Shown: positions 26,252 through 35,313 of the stretch, in pieces
How positions within the stretch are numbered: position 1 is the stretch's first letter
Layout of the letters: each line of letters starts with the position of its first letter
From: Frankia sp. AgB1.9
GTDB taxonomy: Bacteria; Actinomycetota; Actinomycetes; Frankiales; Frankiaceae
DNA: 57,184 bases
Assembly: GCF_016786355.1 (NCBI RefSeq)
Contig: NZ_JADWYX010000054.1
Coordinates: forward strand, 2,294-59,477
Direction: 5' to 3'
Notes under the pieces: generated by a model
Database searches by the model: none
Told to the model about the DNA's origin: nothing
Seen by the model: the letters and a program-made list of their open reading frames with translations, nothing else
Program-made: the position numbers and the translations under genes

Positions 26252-27556
26252 TCAGTTGGCGATCTGCTCCCAGCTCGCCTTTGCCGGGTTGTACTTCCAG
26301 GCCCGCAGCGGGATCGCTCCACCGGGGTTACCTGCGGTGTAGTTCGCCTTGTCGGTATACGTGGGCAGCTGGATCACGCCAAGCGAGGAGCCGGCCTGCT
26401 GGAAGCTCGCGTAGGTGAGGTTCTTGCCGGCCTTCTTGGCGATGGCGGTGAACAGGTCAAGGTAGCGACACGCGACGCTCTCCGACGTGCCCAGCGTGGG
26501 CTGCCCGGTGGCGACAGTGCTCGGGTCGACCAGCTTTCCCTTCAGCGAAGGGATGGCCGCCTCGACGGTGTCGATGCAGGCCTGGTTCGGAGGGTTGTTC
26601 CAGTCGCTGCCCAGGGCGAGCGCCTCGGCGTTGGTCAGCGTCGTGAAGTCGTGCTTGCCCGACGACAGCGAGTAGGAGCTGGCCTGGTTCACGTCGCTGA
26701 ACAGCAGCTGGGGCCGGTAGGAGGTCTTCTCCAGCTGCGCCGGGAACGACCCCGACGCCCCACCGACGACGATCACGGCGTTGGCACCGACCGACTGGAA
26801 CTTCTGGACGAACACACCGGTCTGCTGGGCGACAGCCGCGGCATCGGTGATCGGAGCGTCCATCACCGCGGTCGCCACCGGCGTCACGCCGAGCTTCTTC
26901 AGCCCCGGCGCCACGATGCTGTTCATCGTGTACTGGTCGGCGGTGTACCCGATGACCGCGACCTTCTTGTCCTTCAGGCTGCCGTTGTCGAACAGCTTCA
27001 GGCCGTCGCCGACCGCGTCACCGCCGCGCGCGTCGGAGAACCACGGAGCCTGCGCCTTCAGATAACGTGGCGCGTTCAGGTCCCCGCCGACGGTCAGAGT
27101 CTTGTGCGTCTGGACGTAGCACAGTGCGTCGTCGGCGTTCAGGCTGCCGATCACAGCGAAGACCTTCTCGTCCTGCGTCAGCTTCACGCAGGTGTCGCTG
27201 GCGCCCGCCGGCGAGATCACGTTGACCGCGCCGAACACCGGCACGATCTTCCGCCCGTCGATACCGCCCGCGGCGTTGACCTTGTCGACCAGCGCCGTGA
27301 AGACGGCCTGGTAGTCACCGTGGTCGACGTTCACGTACTGCTTGACGACGGACAGGTCGGGATAGACAAACCCGATCTTGATGCTGTCCGCGGTCACACC
27401 GGGTGAGATCGCCGGAGCCGGCGCCGCCCGCAACGTGGCGGAGGGGGCCGGTGGGGCCGGGGTGTTCTTCGTCGAGGTGGTGCTACAGCCGGCGACAGCG
27501 ACCGCGGTCACTGTCGCGACCAACGCCGCCAAGCGTCGGGCACGGCGTGGGGACAT
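26252..27556 (-). CDS. HAAT-type ABC substrate-binding lipoprotein (copy 2)
   Basis: 434 aa; ATG after GGAG (6-nt spacing). The lipobox is VAGC after a short hydrophobic signal. Peripla_BP_6 fold: SIKIGFVYPDLSVVKQYVNV, FAVIGSLNADDALCYVQ, VAVIGYTADQYTMNSI. It matches copy 1 (9625-10932) at most positions, with differences clustered in the lipobox linker and the last ~60 residues. It lies 60 bp downstream of the fused LivHMG gene in the same operon and is thus its cognate receptor. The ligand is unknown but should be the compound handled by the surrounding glycosidases. Confidence 0.9.
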   Translation of the reverse strand: MSPRRARRLAALVATVTAVAVAGCSTTSTKNTPAPPAPSATLRAAPAPAISPGVTADSIKIGFVYPDLSVVKQYVNVDHGDYQAVFTALVDKVNAAGGIDGRKIVPVFGAVNVISPAGASDTCVKLTQDEKVFAVIGSLNADDALCYVQTHKTLTVGGDLNAPRYLKAQAPWFSDARGGDAVGDGLKLFDNGSLKDKKVAVIGYTADQYTMNSIVAPGLKKLGVTPVATAVMDAPITDAAAVAQQTGVFVQKFQSVGANAVIVVGGASGSFPAQLEKTSYRPQLLFSDVNQASSYSLSSGKHDFTTLTNAEALALGSDWNNPPNQACIDTVEAAIPSLKGKLVDPSTVATGQPTLGTSESVACRYLDLFTAIAKKAGKNLTYASFQQAGSSLGVIQLPTYTDKANYTAGNPGGAIPLRAWKYNPAKASWEQIAN

Positions 27557-27616
27557 GTTCTGCTCCTGATCGACAGGCGTGGGCGGATGCGTGAAAACGG
27601 ACGGCGGCGCGGCGGC

Positions 27617-30517
27617 TCAGGCGGGAACGCTGGGCGCGCTTTCGGGCGTGGCCGGCGGCTGCGTCTGGTCGTCTTGTTCGCCCGTCGGGTCGGCCGCGGC
27701 CGCCGGGGCGGCACCGCTACGGGTGATGGCGCGCTCGTCGGTGCCGAGGTAGCTCGCGACGACCCTGGGGTTGTTGCGGACCTCGCCGGGTTCGCCCTCG
27801 GCGATGACCCCGCCGGTCTCCAGGCAGTAGACGCGGTCCGAGATGCTCATGATCAGCGGCATGTCGTGCTCGATGACGATCATCGAGGCGTCGAGCTCGC
27901 GGCGGATCTCCTGGATGAGCGGCCCGAACGCCTCGGTCTCCCGTTGGGCCACCCCGGCGGTGGGCTCGTCGAGGCAGAGCAGCCGGGCGTCGAGCGCGAG
28001 CAGGCCGGCGAGCTCCACGATGCGCCGGGTGCCGGTCGACAGGTCGCCGATGAACGCGTCGGCGTAGCGGCCGAGGCCGAGGAAGCCGATCAGCTCGTCG
28101 GCGTCCGAGCGCTTGGCCCGCTCACGGGTGAACGTGTGCGGCAGGTGCAGCGCCGTGGCGAGCAGCCCCGTGCGGCCGCGTGCCTCCAGGGCGACCTGGA
28201 CGGTCTCGCGGACGGTCAGCTCGGGGAAGAGCGTCGCGGCCTGGAAGGTCCGGCCGAGGCCGGCCCTGGCCCGCGCGGCCGCGCTGTCGCCGGACAGGTC
28301 GCGGCCGAGCAGCTCGACCGTGCCCGTCGAGGGGACGTAGCCGCCGATGGCGTTCATCAGCGTCGACTTCCCGGCCCCGTTGGCGCCGATGAGCCCGACG
28401 ATCTCGCCCGGGTTCACCTGCAGGGAGACCGAGTCGACGACCGTGCGCCCGAAGAAGCGGACCCGCACGTCGGCGGCCCGCAGGATAGGCGTGTCGACGG
28501 CCGCGGCCGGCCGCGCGGACCGGGTCAGCACGGGCGGGGCCGCGGTGGTCACCTTCGGGGCAGGCGTGCCGCCGAGGCGCCGGTCGGCCCAGGACAGCAG
28601 GGCGTCGCGGGCGCTGTACCCGATCTGGACCAGCCCGCCCGGGAAGTACAGCAGCAGGACGAGCAGGCCCAGGCTGGACGTCAGCAGCGGGACGACCTTG
28701 TTACCCGGGAAGAAGCTCGGCAGGCCGATCACCCACAGCGCGCCGAGGACCGGTCCGGTGACGGAGCCCAGACCCCCGATGACGACGACGGAGACGATGA
28801 CCAGCGAGTCGGCGGACAGGAAGTACTTGTCGGCGTACGGAACCGACTGGCCCGCGGCGGCGAGCAGCGCTCCCCCGACGCCGGCGATCCCACCGGCCAG
28901 CGCGAACGCCCGCAGCTTCACCCGGGTCGCGTTGACCGTGTAGGCCGCGGCGGTCGCCGGGTTGTCCCGGACGCCGATCGTCGTGCGCCCCACGCCCGAG
29001 CGGCGCAGCCGGGCGACCACGGCGAGCACGACCACCGTGACGACCAGGACGAGGTAGTAGTAGGCCCGCTGCCCGGAGACGTCGATGCCGAACACCGTGG
29101 TGCGGGGAAACGTCGCCGTGGTCGCGTCGGTGTCGTGCAGGAACGACAGGCGGTAGAGGTACTGGTCGGCGGCGACGGCGAACGCGAACGTCGAGACCGC
29201 CAGCAGCAGGCCGCGCACCCGTAACGCGCCGACCCCGACGACGCCGGCGACCACCGCGGCGACGAGGGCGGCGATCGCGACGGCCGCCGGGAACGGCAGC
29301 GCGTTGAGCGACACGGTGGTCGACCCGAACGTCAGCTGGGTGCCCCGGTCGAGGGCTGCGGCGACGAGCGCGCCGATCCCGGCGAACGCCATCTGCCCCA
29401 GCGACAGCTGGCCCGCCCAGCCGGTGAGGACGGTGACCGAGGCGCCGCAGATCGCGTAGCCGAGGATCACCGTGTAGAGCAGCTGCCGGGACGGCTGGGT
29501 CACCAGCAACGGCAGGACGACGGCGAGCAGGCCGAACAGCAGCAGCGGGGTGCGCTCGGCGTACCGGACCCACCAGGTCCCGCGCAGCCGGTCCGGAATG
29601 GGCCGGACCTTCGGCGCGAACGAGAACGACGACGCCTCGACGTCGCGGCCCCGGCTGGCCAGGAACACCGCGGCCAGCACGAGCAGCAGGATGATCGCCT
29701 CGGTGAGGCCCGGGGTGTCCAGCCAGTTGAACTGGATGACGGTCTGCAAAAGGCCGAGGAACACCCCGGCGGCCAGGGCGGCCCGCAGCGAGGTCATCCG
29801 GGCGATCACCGCGGCGGCCAGGGCACGCAGCAGGGTCGTGGGCCCGAGCGTCGTGAGCTGGGTGAGCGACTGGTTCTGCGCGGAGATCAGGACCAGGCAC
29901 AGCGTGCCGATCAGCCCGGCCGCCGCCCAGACCGCGGTGGAGACGGCCTTCGGGCTGATGCCCTGCAGGCGAGCCAGCTCCGGGTTGTCCGCCGACGCCG
30001 CCACCGCCTTACCCAGCGCGGTCCGGCTCAGGAACAGCCCCAGCGCGAGCGCGACCAGCGGCACCGCGACCACGACGCTCAGCGAGGCTCCGGTGATCCG
30101 CAGGCCGTGCAGCGGGGACCAGGTCCCGCCCCACGGCACCGGGTAGGAGTCGGTGACGTTGTCGTCCATCTTGGGCAGCGCCAGGACGACCGTCTGGGCG
30201 AGCTGCGCCACGCCGACCGTCGCGACCAGGACGATCACGCGCGGGGCGCTGAACAGCCGCCGGATGACGACGAGGTCGACGATCGCGCCGAAGACCGCGC
30301 CGATGGCCAGGGCGATGACCAGGCCGATCCAGTAGGGGACGTGCCAGCGGACGACGAGCAGGGCGAACAGGACCGAGCCGATCAGGCCCATGTTCGCGAC
30401 CGCGAAGTTGATGACGCGGGTCGAGCGGTGGACCAGCACGATGCCGACGGCCAGCAGGCCGATCACCAGGCCGGTCACGAGTCCGTCGAACCACAGCTGT
30501 GTGGTGGGCATGACCAT
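27617..30517 (-). CDS. fused LivH-LivM-LivG-type ABC transporter
   Basis: 966 aa, starting 3 nt after the MFS/LivF stop, with AAGGCGG 7 nt upstream. Three proteins that are usually separate are joined: a LivH-like permease (about 1-290), a LivM-like permease (about 320-640, with the RLRRSGVGRTTIGVRDN coupling motif near 503-519) and a LivG-like ATPase (about 677-930). The ATPase has Walker A GANGAGKST (711-719), signature LSTGTRR (826-832), Walker B LLCLDEP (846-852) and a Pro/Gln-rich tail. Two-way fusions are known in actinobacteria; a three-way one enforces 1:1:1 stoichiometry. Its second ATPase is presumably the LivF domain fused to MFS next door. Located in the membrane. Confidence 0.93.
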   Translation of the reverse strand: MVMPTTQLWFDGLVTGLVIGLLAVGIVLVHRSTRVINFAVANMGLIGSVLFALLVVRWHVPYWIGLVIALAIGAVFGAIVDLVVIRRLFSAPRVIVLVATVGVAQLAQTVVLALPKMDDNVTDSYPVPWGGTWSPLHGLRITGASLSVVVAVPLVALALGLFLSRTALGKAVAASADNPELARLQGISPKAVSTAVWAAAGLIGTLCLVLISAQNQSLTQLTTLGPTTLLRALAAAVIARMTSLRAALAAGVFLGLLQTVIQFNWLDTPGLTEAIILLLVLAAVFLASRGRDVEASSFSFAPKVRPIPDRLRGTWWVRYAERTPLLLFGLLAVVLPLLVTQPSRQLLYTVILGYAICGASVTVLTGWAGQLSLGQMAFAGIGALVAAALDRGTQLTFGSTTVSLNALPFPAAVAIAALVAAVVAGVVGVGALRVRGLLLAVSTFAFAVAADQYLYRLSFLHDTDATTATFPRTTVFGIDVSGQRAYYYLVLVVTVVVLAVVARLRRSGVGRTTIGVRDNPATAAAYTVNATRVKLRAFALAGGIAGVGGALLAAAGQSVPYADKYFLSADSLVIVSVVVIGGLGSVTGPVLGALWVIGLPSFFPGNKVVPLLTSSLGLLVLLLYFPGGLVQIGYSARDALLSWADRRLGGTPAPKVTTAAPPVLTRSARPAAAVDTPILRAADVRVRFFGRTVVDSVSLQVNPGEIVGLIGANGAGKSTLMNAIGGYVPSTGTVELLGRDLSGDSAAARARAGLGRTFQAATLFPELTVRETVQVALEARGRTGLLATALHLPHTFTRERAKRSDADELIGFLGLGRYADAFIGDLSTGTRRIVELAGLLALDARLLCLDEPTAGVAQRETEAFGPLIQEIRRELDASMIVIEHDMPLIMSISDRVYCLETGGVIAEGEPGEVRNNPRVVASYLGTDERAITRSGAAPAAAADPTGEQDDQTQPPATPESAPSVPA

Positions 30518-30520
30518 GGG

Positions 30521-32758
30521 TCAGCCGCCTTCCCGGCCCAGGAACACGGCCCGTGCCAGGTCGTCGCGTTCGGCCAGCTCACGGGCCGGCCCGGTGAAGC
30601 GGACCTGGCCCTTCTCCAGGAACACGGCCCGGTCGGCGATCGCGAGGGCGATGTTGAGGGACTGTTCGACGATGATGATCGTCATTCCGTCGCGCTTGAG
30701 CCGCTCGACGATGGCCAGCAGGTCCTGGACCACCACCGGTGCGAGGCCCAGCGACAGCTCGTCGATCAGGAGGACCTCGGGGTCCTGCAGCAGGACCATG
30801 GCGAGGGCGAGCATCTGCTGCTGCCCGCCGGACAGGGACCCGGCCCGCTGGTTCTGCCGTGCGGCCAGGTCCGGGAACAGGTCCAGCACGTACGCGAAGC
30901 GGCGATCGCGGTCGGCGACGTCGTTGCGCATCCGGAACGCTGCCATCTCCAGGTTGTCCCGGATCGACATCGAGGCGAACACGCCCTTGCCGCCGGGCAG
31001 CAGGTGGATGCCGTACCGGCCGCGCTGTTCCGGCGACACGTAGGTCATCGTCCGGCCATTCATCCGCACGACGCCCCGCGACGGGGTTCCGAGGCCGGCG
31101 ATGACCTTGAGGATGGTCGACTTGCCGGCGCCGTTCGTGCCGAGCAACGCGAGGGTCTCGCCGCGCCTGACCTCGAAGGCGACGCCGAAGAGCACCTGGA
31201 CATGGCCGTAGGAGAAGTCGATGTTGTTGACCTGGAGCAGCGGGATGTTCTCCGGGTCCGCCACCTGCCGGTCGCGCTCCTCCAGCTCCTCCCGCAGGTC
31301 CGCCACGACCAGCGAGAGGTCGTTCTTGATGAACGAGGCACCGCGGATCATGAGCCAGCCCCCGATCGCGGAGGCCGGGATACCGATGACCAGGACCGCG
31401 ACCCGCGGGTCGTAGGCGTTGCTGATCAGGCCGGACAGCAGCGCGCCGCCGGTGGCCCCGATGAAGAACACGTAGATCGCGGAGAGCGCCAGGCCGAGCC
31501 CGCGCAGCCGGTAGGGCGTCACCGACTGCAGCACCGGGCTGATCATCGAGAACGCCACCGACGACGCCATGACGCCCGGGATGCCGGCGACCATGAACAG
31601 GATCCCGTTGGGCATGAACCACTGGATCGGCAGCAGCACCGCGGTGGGCAGGATGAACAGGCCCAGCAGCCGCAACGCCTGGTCGGGCTTGCGGTGGTAG
31701 AGGTCGTCGTAGCGCGGCCCCACGAACGGCAACGCCAGCAGGATCGACGCACCGCCGACGGACCCCCACACACCGCGCTGGAACGTCGACATGTGGAAGT
31801 GGTCGTCGGCCCACAGGTTCTGCAGGACGCCGCTGGAGAACAGGCTGAACCCCAGGGCGGAGAAGGCCAGGATCGACGTCTTGATCGTGCGGATCCGCAT
31901 GAGGCGCGCGAACGCCGCCTCGATCGAGATCGGCAGCGGCTTGGCGTCCTCGAGCACCTCACCGAGCACGGACTGCATCTCGTGCTGGCCCCGCGCCGGC
32001 TCGGGCAGCCGGAACGCGAAGATCGCCACGGCCAGCGCCGGGAAGCCGAGCAGCAGGTAGGGCCAGCGCCAGCCGTCCGCGCCGCCGGCCAGCGCGGCGA
32101 TACCGCCGACCACCGCCGGGCTCAGCGCTCCCGCGGCTCTGGCCGCCCCGTAGTTCGTCGAGGCGATCCGCCCGCGCACGCCGATCGGGTAGGTGTCGGC
32201 CAGCAGCGAGCCGTGGACCGCCTGGTTGCTCGACTTGGCGATCCCGACCCCGAACCGGGCCAGGAAGAACAGGAACGCGCTGCCCGCGAGGCCCGAGGCG
32301 AACACCATCGCCGAGAAGGCCACGCCGGCCCAGCCGATCACCCTGCTGCGGCGGAACCGGTCCGCCGCCCACCCCATCGGCAGGGCGCCGAGCACCAGGA
32401 AGGCGCCCGAAGCGGCCGAGATGACCGTGATGGCGCCGTCGCTGAGGTGGAACGAGTCGCGGATGTTCGGCGCGAGCGTCTGCAGCGTGGCCGACTCGAG
32501 CTCGTCCAGGGCGCCGAGGGTCATCAGCGTCAGGAAGGTCACCGACCCGCCGGCGGCCAGGCCCTGCCGCAGTGAGAGGCGCTTCCCGTCGCCGCCGACA
32601 CCGGGCAGCAGATCGTCGGCGAACAGCGTCTCCTGCTCGTCCTTCGCCTGGAGGGCCCGCCGTTCCGCCTCGGCGTCGATCATCTCGGCCGCGATCCCGG
32701 CCACCGACGTCGCCCGCGCGGGCGCGTCGGTTTCTGCGGGTGGGGCGTCAGACGTCAT
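30521..32758 (-). CDS. MFS permease fused to LivF-type ABC ATPase
   Basis: 745 aa; ATG after AGGA, 10 bp after the GH2 stop. Residues ~1-65 are soluble and charged. About 68-475 form a major-facilitator fold with twelve predicted helices and the MFS motif A region GALPMGWAADRFRRSR (124-139). Residues ~505-745 are a complete LivF-like ATPase: Walker A GTNGAGKST (540-548), signature LSGGQQQ (642-648), Walker B LLIDELSLGLAP and the H-loop replaced by IIIVEQSLNIA, as usual in LivF. No stand-alone LivF exists in the operon, so this ATPase should pair with the LivG domain of the neighbouring fusion. That would tie an MFS carrier physically to a Liv transporter. Confidence 0.92.
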   Translation of the reverse strand: MTSDAPPAETDAPARATSVAGIAAEMIDAEAERRALQAKDEQETLFADDLLPGVGGDGKRLSLRQGLAAGGSVTFLTLMTLGALDELESATLQTLAPNIRDSFHLSDGAITVISAASGAFLVLGALPMGWAADRFRRSRVIGWAGVAFSAMVFASGLAGSAFLFFLARFGVGIAKSSNQAVHGSLLADTYPIGVRGRIASTNYGAARAAGALSPAVVGGIAALAGGADGWRWPYLLLGFPALAVAIFAFRLPEPARGQHEMQSVLGEVLEDAKPLPISIEAAFARLMRIRTIKTSILAFSALGFSLFSSGVLQNLWADDHFHMSTFQRGVWGSVGGASILLALPFVGPRYDDLYHRKPDQALRLLGLFILPTAVLLPIQWFMPNGILFMVAGIPGVMASSVAFSMISPVLQSVTPYRLRGLGLALSAIYVFFIGATGGALLSGLISNAYDPRVAVLVIGIPASAIGGWLMIRGASFIKNDLSLVVADLREELEERDRQVADPENIPLLQVNNIDFSYGHVQVLFGVAFEVRRGETLALLGTNGAGKSTILKVIAGLGTPSRGVVRMNGRTMTYVSPEQRGRYGIHLLPGGKGVFASMSIRDNLEMAAFRMRNDVADRDRRFAYVLDLFPDLAARQNQRAGSLSGGQQQMLALAMVLLQDPEVLLIDELSLGLAPVVVQDLLAIVERLKRDGMTIIIVEQSLNIALAIADRAVFLEKGQVRFTGPARELAERDDLARAVFLGREGG

Positions 32759-32768
32759 CGTCGATTCC

Positions 32769-35267
32769 TCACGATTGGGGTAATCCGGGCACGAGCGACG
32801 CGGCCTGCGCCTCGATGCGGACGGTGGCGGGCTCGCACCCCTCGGCGGTGACCGACACGGTGATCGCGCCGGGCCCGGTCGGCCGGATGACGGCCAGGGC
32901 CCGGCCGTCGAAGGTCGTGCGAGCGGTGTCGAAGAAGTTCTCCGTCGGCCGGGGATCGGCGCTGCCGAAGCCGAGCAGCGAACCGGGCCCGGCCACGGCC
33001 ACCGATACGGGACGGTCCGCGGTGTTGAACAGGTGGCCCGACGCGTCGACCAGGGTCACGGTGACGTACGCGAGATCCGCGTCGTCGGCGGCGATCAGGC
33101 CCCGGTCGACGGCGACGTGCAGGCGGGCCTCACCTGCCGCCGAACGCAGCGAGGTACGGCCGGTCTCCGCGCCATCGGTGTAGGCGACGGCGACGATCTC
33201 GCCCGCCTCGTAGACGGTGTCGAAGGTGGCGGTGAACCGGTTCTTCTCCCCCGCCGGTGCCCGGCCGATCGACTGTCCGTTGACGAGGAGCTCGACCTCG
33301 TCGCCGGCCGCGTAGACGTCCACCCGGATCGGGCGGTTCTCGTGGCCCGACCAGCTCCAGCTGGAGATCGAGTCGCTCCACGACCACGGCATCGCCACCC
33401 GGACCGGCTGGCCGTGGCGGTCGGGCCGGTGTACCGCGAGGTAGGGCTCGGCCCGCAGCCCGAACACGATCTCCCGGTAGTAGGACGCGGGCCGCCGGTG
33501 GCCGGTGATGTCGACGTCGCCGCACCAGGCCGCCAGCCAGGGAAAACCTCCCTGGTGGTTGAGGGCGCCCGTCGATTCGACGTCGCCCTCGTAGCTGATC
33601 CGGCCTGTTCCCGGTTCGCCGAGATAGTCCCAGCCGGTCCAGGTGAAGTCGCCGATCACGTGGCTGTGGTCGGTGACCAGCCGCCAGTTCTTGTCGATGT
33701 CCGACGGGTAGGTCTCGGTACCGAGGATCACCCGGTTCGGGAACAGGGCCCGGTCCATCTCGTACCGGGAGTCCAGATAGTTGTAGCCGGCGACGTCCAG
33801 GTAGGCCATCGCCTCCGCGGTCTTCGTGCCCACGATCTCAAAGGTCATGAGAATGGGCAGGAACTCCCGGAAGCGGGTCATCGCGTCATTGACGTCGCCG
33901 CCCTGTTCCGCCCCGTCGTCCGCGCCGGACCGTGCTTTGTCGCCCAGGGAGGCGAACAGGTCCGGTCCGGTCGCCAGCAACGCGTTCACGGCGTTGGTGA
34001 CCAACCGGGTGTCGTCCAGCGCCCGCACCTTCTCCGCGATCGTGCGGCCGAGCGCGGCGCCGGCCGGCGTGCCGACCTCGGGAATCTCGTTGCCGATCGA
34101 GTAGAGGATGACGCTGGGATGGTTGAAGTCCTTCGCGACCATCGCCTCGACGTCGGACTCCCACCACTCGGCGAAGTCGACCGAATAGTCGAGCCCCACC
34201 TTCGACCGGGTCCACGCGTCGAACAGCTCGTCGACGACGAGGACGCCCAGCTCGTCGCACGCGTCGAGCAGTGCCTTGCTGGCCGGGTTGTGGGAGCTGC
34301 GGATCGCGTTGAATCCGGCCTGTCTGAGGATCTCCACTCGGCGGCGCTCGGCCCGGTCCACCGTCGCGGCGCCGATCACCCCGTTGTCGTGGTGGATGCA
34401 GGCGCCGCGCAGCTTGACCGTGGTCCCGTTGATCCGCAGGCCGCGGACCGGGTCCACGCTCACCGTGCGGATCCCGAACCGGCTGGTCTCCGTGTCCAGA
34501 ACCTCGTCCCCCGCGGCCACCGAGGTCCGGCAGGAGTACAAGGTGGGGCTGTCGACATCCCACAGCCGCGGCCGGGTGACCGCCAGGCGCTGGCGCAGCA
34601 CCGCCGGCTCGCCGGCGTGGACCGTCACCGGGGCGACGCTCCTCGCGACCACCGCGCCGTCGGCGTCCACGATCTCGGTGGTGACCTCGACGGTGCGGCC
34701 GGCGGCCGACACGTTCCGGATCTCGGTGGCCACCGAGACCACCGCCAGCTCGGCGTCGATCTCCGGGGTCGTGATCCGCACCCCGTCGGCCGCTACGTGG
34801 ACGAGCCCGCCCACGATCAGCTTGACGTTCCGGTAGATCCCACCGCCGGAGTACCAGCGGGTGTCCTCCTGGCTGCGCGCCTCGACCCGGATCTCGTTGT
34901 CCGCGCCATACCTGAGGAAACGGTCGAGCTGGACGTGGAAATTGGTGTAGCCGTTCGCGCACCAGCCCGCGAAATCACCGTTCACAAAGACCCGGGCGTA
35001 GCGGTATACCCCTTCGAACTCGACCAGGACCCGTTGGTCACGGTAGCTTTCCGGGACGAAGAAGGTCTTCCGGTACTCGTAGGCCCCGGCCGGAAAGTAC
35101 CCGCGCTGGCTCGAGGTCGCGTCGGACCCGTCGCGTTCCTGCGCCACCATCGCGTCATGCGGCAGCGTGACCGGCTCCCAGGGCGCGTCGGCCCGGCCAA
35201 GAATGTCCAGGAAAGCATCAGCCTTGGGGCGGAAAAGCCAGCCCTCGTTGAAGGAACGACGAATCAC
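32769..35267 (-). CDS. glycoside hydrolase family 2 beta-galactosidase-like enzyme
   Basis: 832 aa from GTG at 35267, chosen for AGGAG 5 nt upstream; the longer frame would overlap the promoter. No signal peptide. Domain order: sugar-binding jelly roll (about 1-155), Ig-like sandwich (160-265), TIM barrel (270-560) with acid/base Glu394 in SIGNEIP and nucleophile Glu518 in ILGTETYP, then a DUF4982-like and a C-terminal Big-type beta domain (about 620-830). The layout matches plant- and mucin-glycan-active GH2 enzymes without LacZ domain 5. First gene of the operon GH2-MFS/LivF-LivHMG-binding protein-GH3. Specificity (galactoside, glucuronide or other) is not determinable. Confidence 0.92.
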   Translation of the reverse strand: MIRRSFNEGWLFRPKADAFLDILGRADAPWEPVTLPHDAMVAQERDGSDATSSQRGYFPAGAYEYRKTFFVPESYRDQRVLVEFEGVYRYARVFVNGDFAGWCANGYTNFHVQLDRFLRYGADNEIRVEARSQEDTRWYSGGGIYRNVKLIVGGLVHVAADGVRITTPEIDAELAVVSVATEIRNVSAAGRTVEVTTEIVDADGAVVARSVAPVTVHAGEPAVLRQRLAVTRPRLWDVDSPTLYSCRTSVAAGDEVLDTETSRFGIRTVSVDPVRGLRINGTTVKLRGACIHHDNGVIGAATVDRAERRRVEILRQAGFNAIRSSHNPASKALLDACDELGVLVVDELFDAWTRSKVGLDYSVDFAEWWESDVEAMVAKDFNHPSVILYSIGNEIPEVGTPAGAALGRTIAEKVRALDDTRLVTNAVNALLATGPDLFASLGDKARSGADDGAEQGGDVNDAMTRFREFLPILMTFEIVGTKTAEAMAYLDVAGYNYLDSRYEMDRALFPNRVILGTETYPSDIDKNWRLVTDHSHVIGDFTWTGWDYLGEPGTGRISYEGDVESTGALNHQGGFPWLAAWCGDVDITGHRRPASYYREIVFGLRAEPYLAVHRPDRHGQPVRVAMPWSWSDSISSWSWSGHENRPIRVDVYAAGDEVELLVNGQSIGRAPAGEKNRFTATFDTVYEAGEIVAVAYTDGAETGRTSLRSAAGEARLHVAVDRGLIAADDADLAYVTVTLVDASGHLFNTADRPVSVAVAGPGSLLGFGSADPRPTENFFDTARTTFDGRALAVIRPTGPGAITVSVTAEGCEPATVRIEAQAASLVPGLPQS

Positions 35268-35313
35268 CGGCTCTCCTGTCGCGGTGGTAGGGATGTAGGT
35301 TCGGCCCGGCGCA

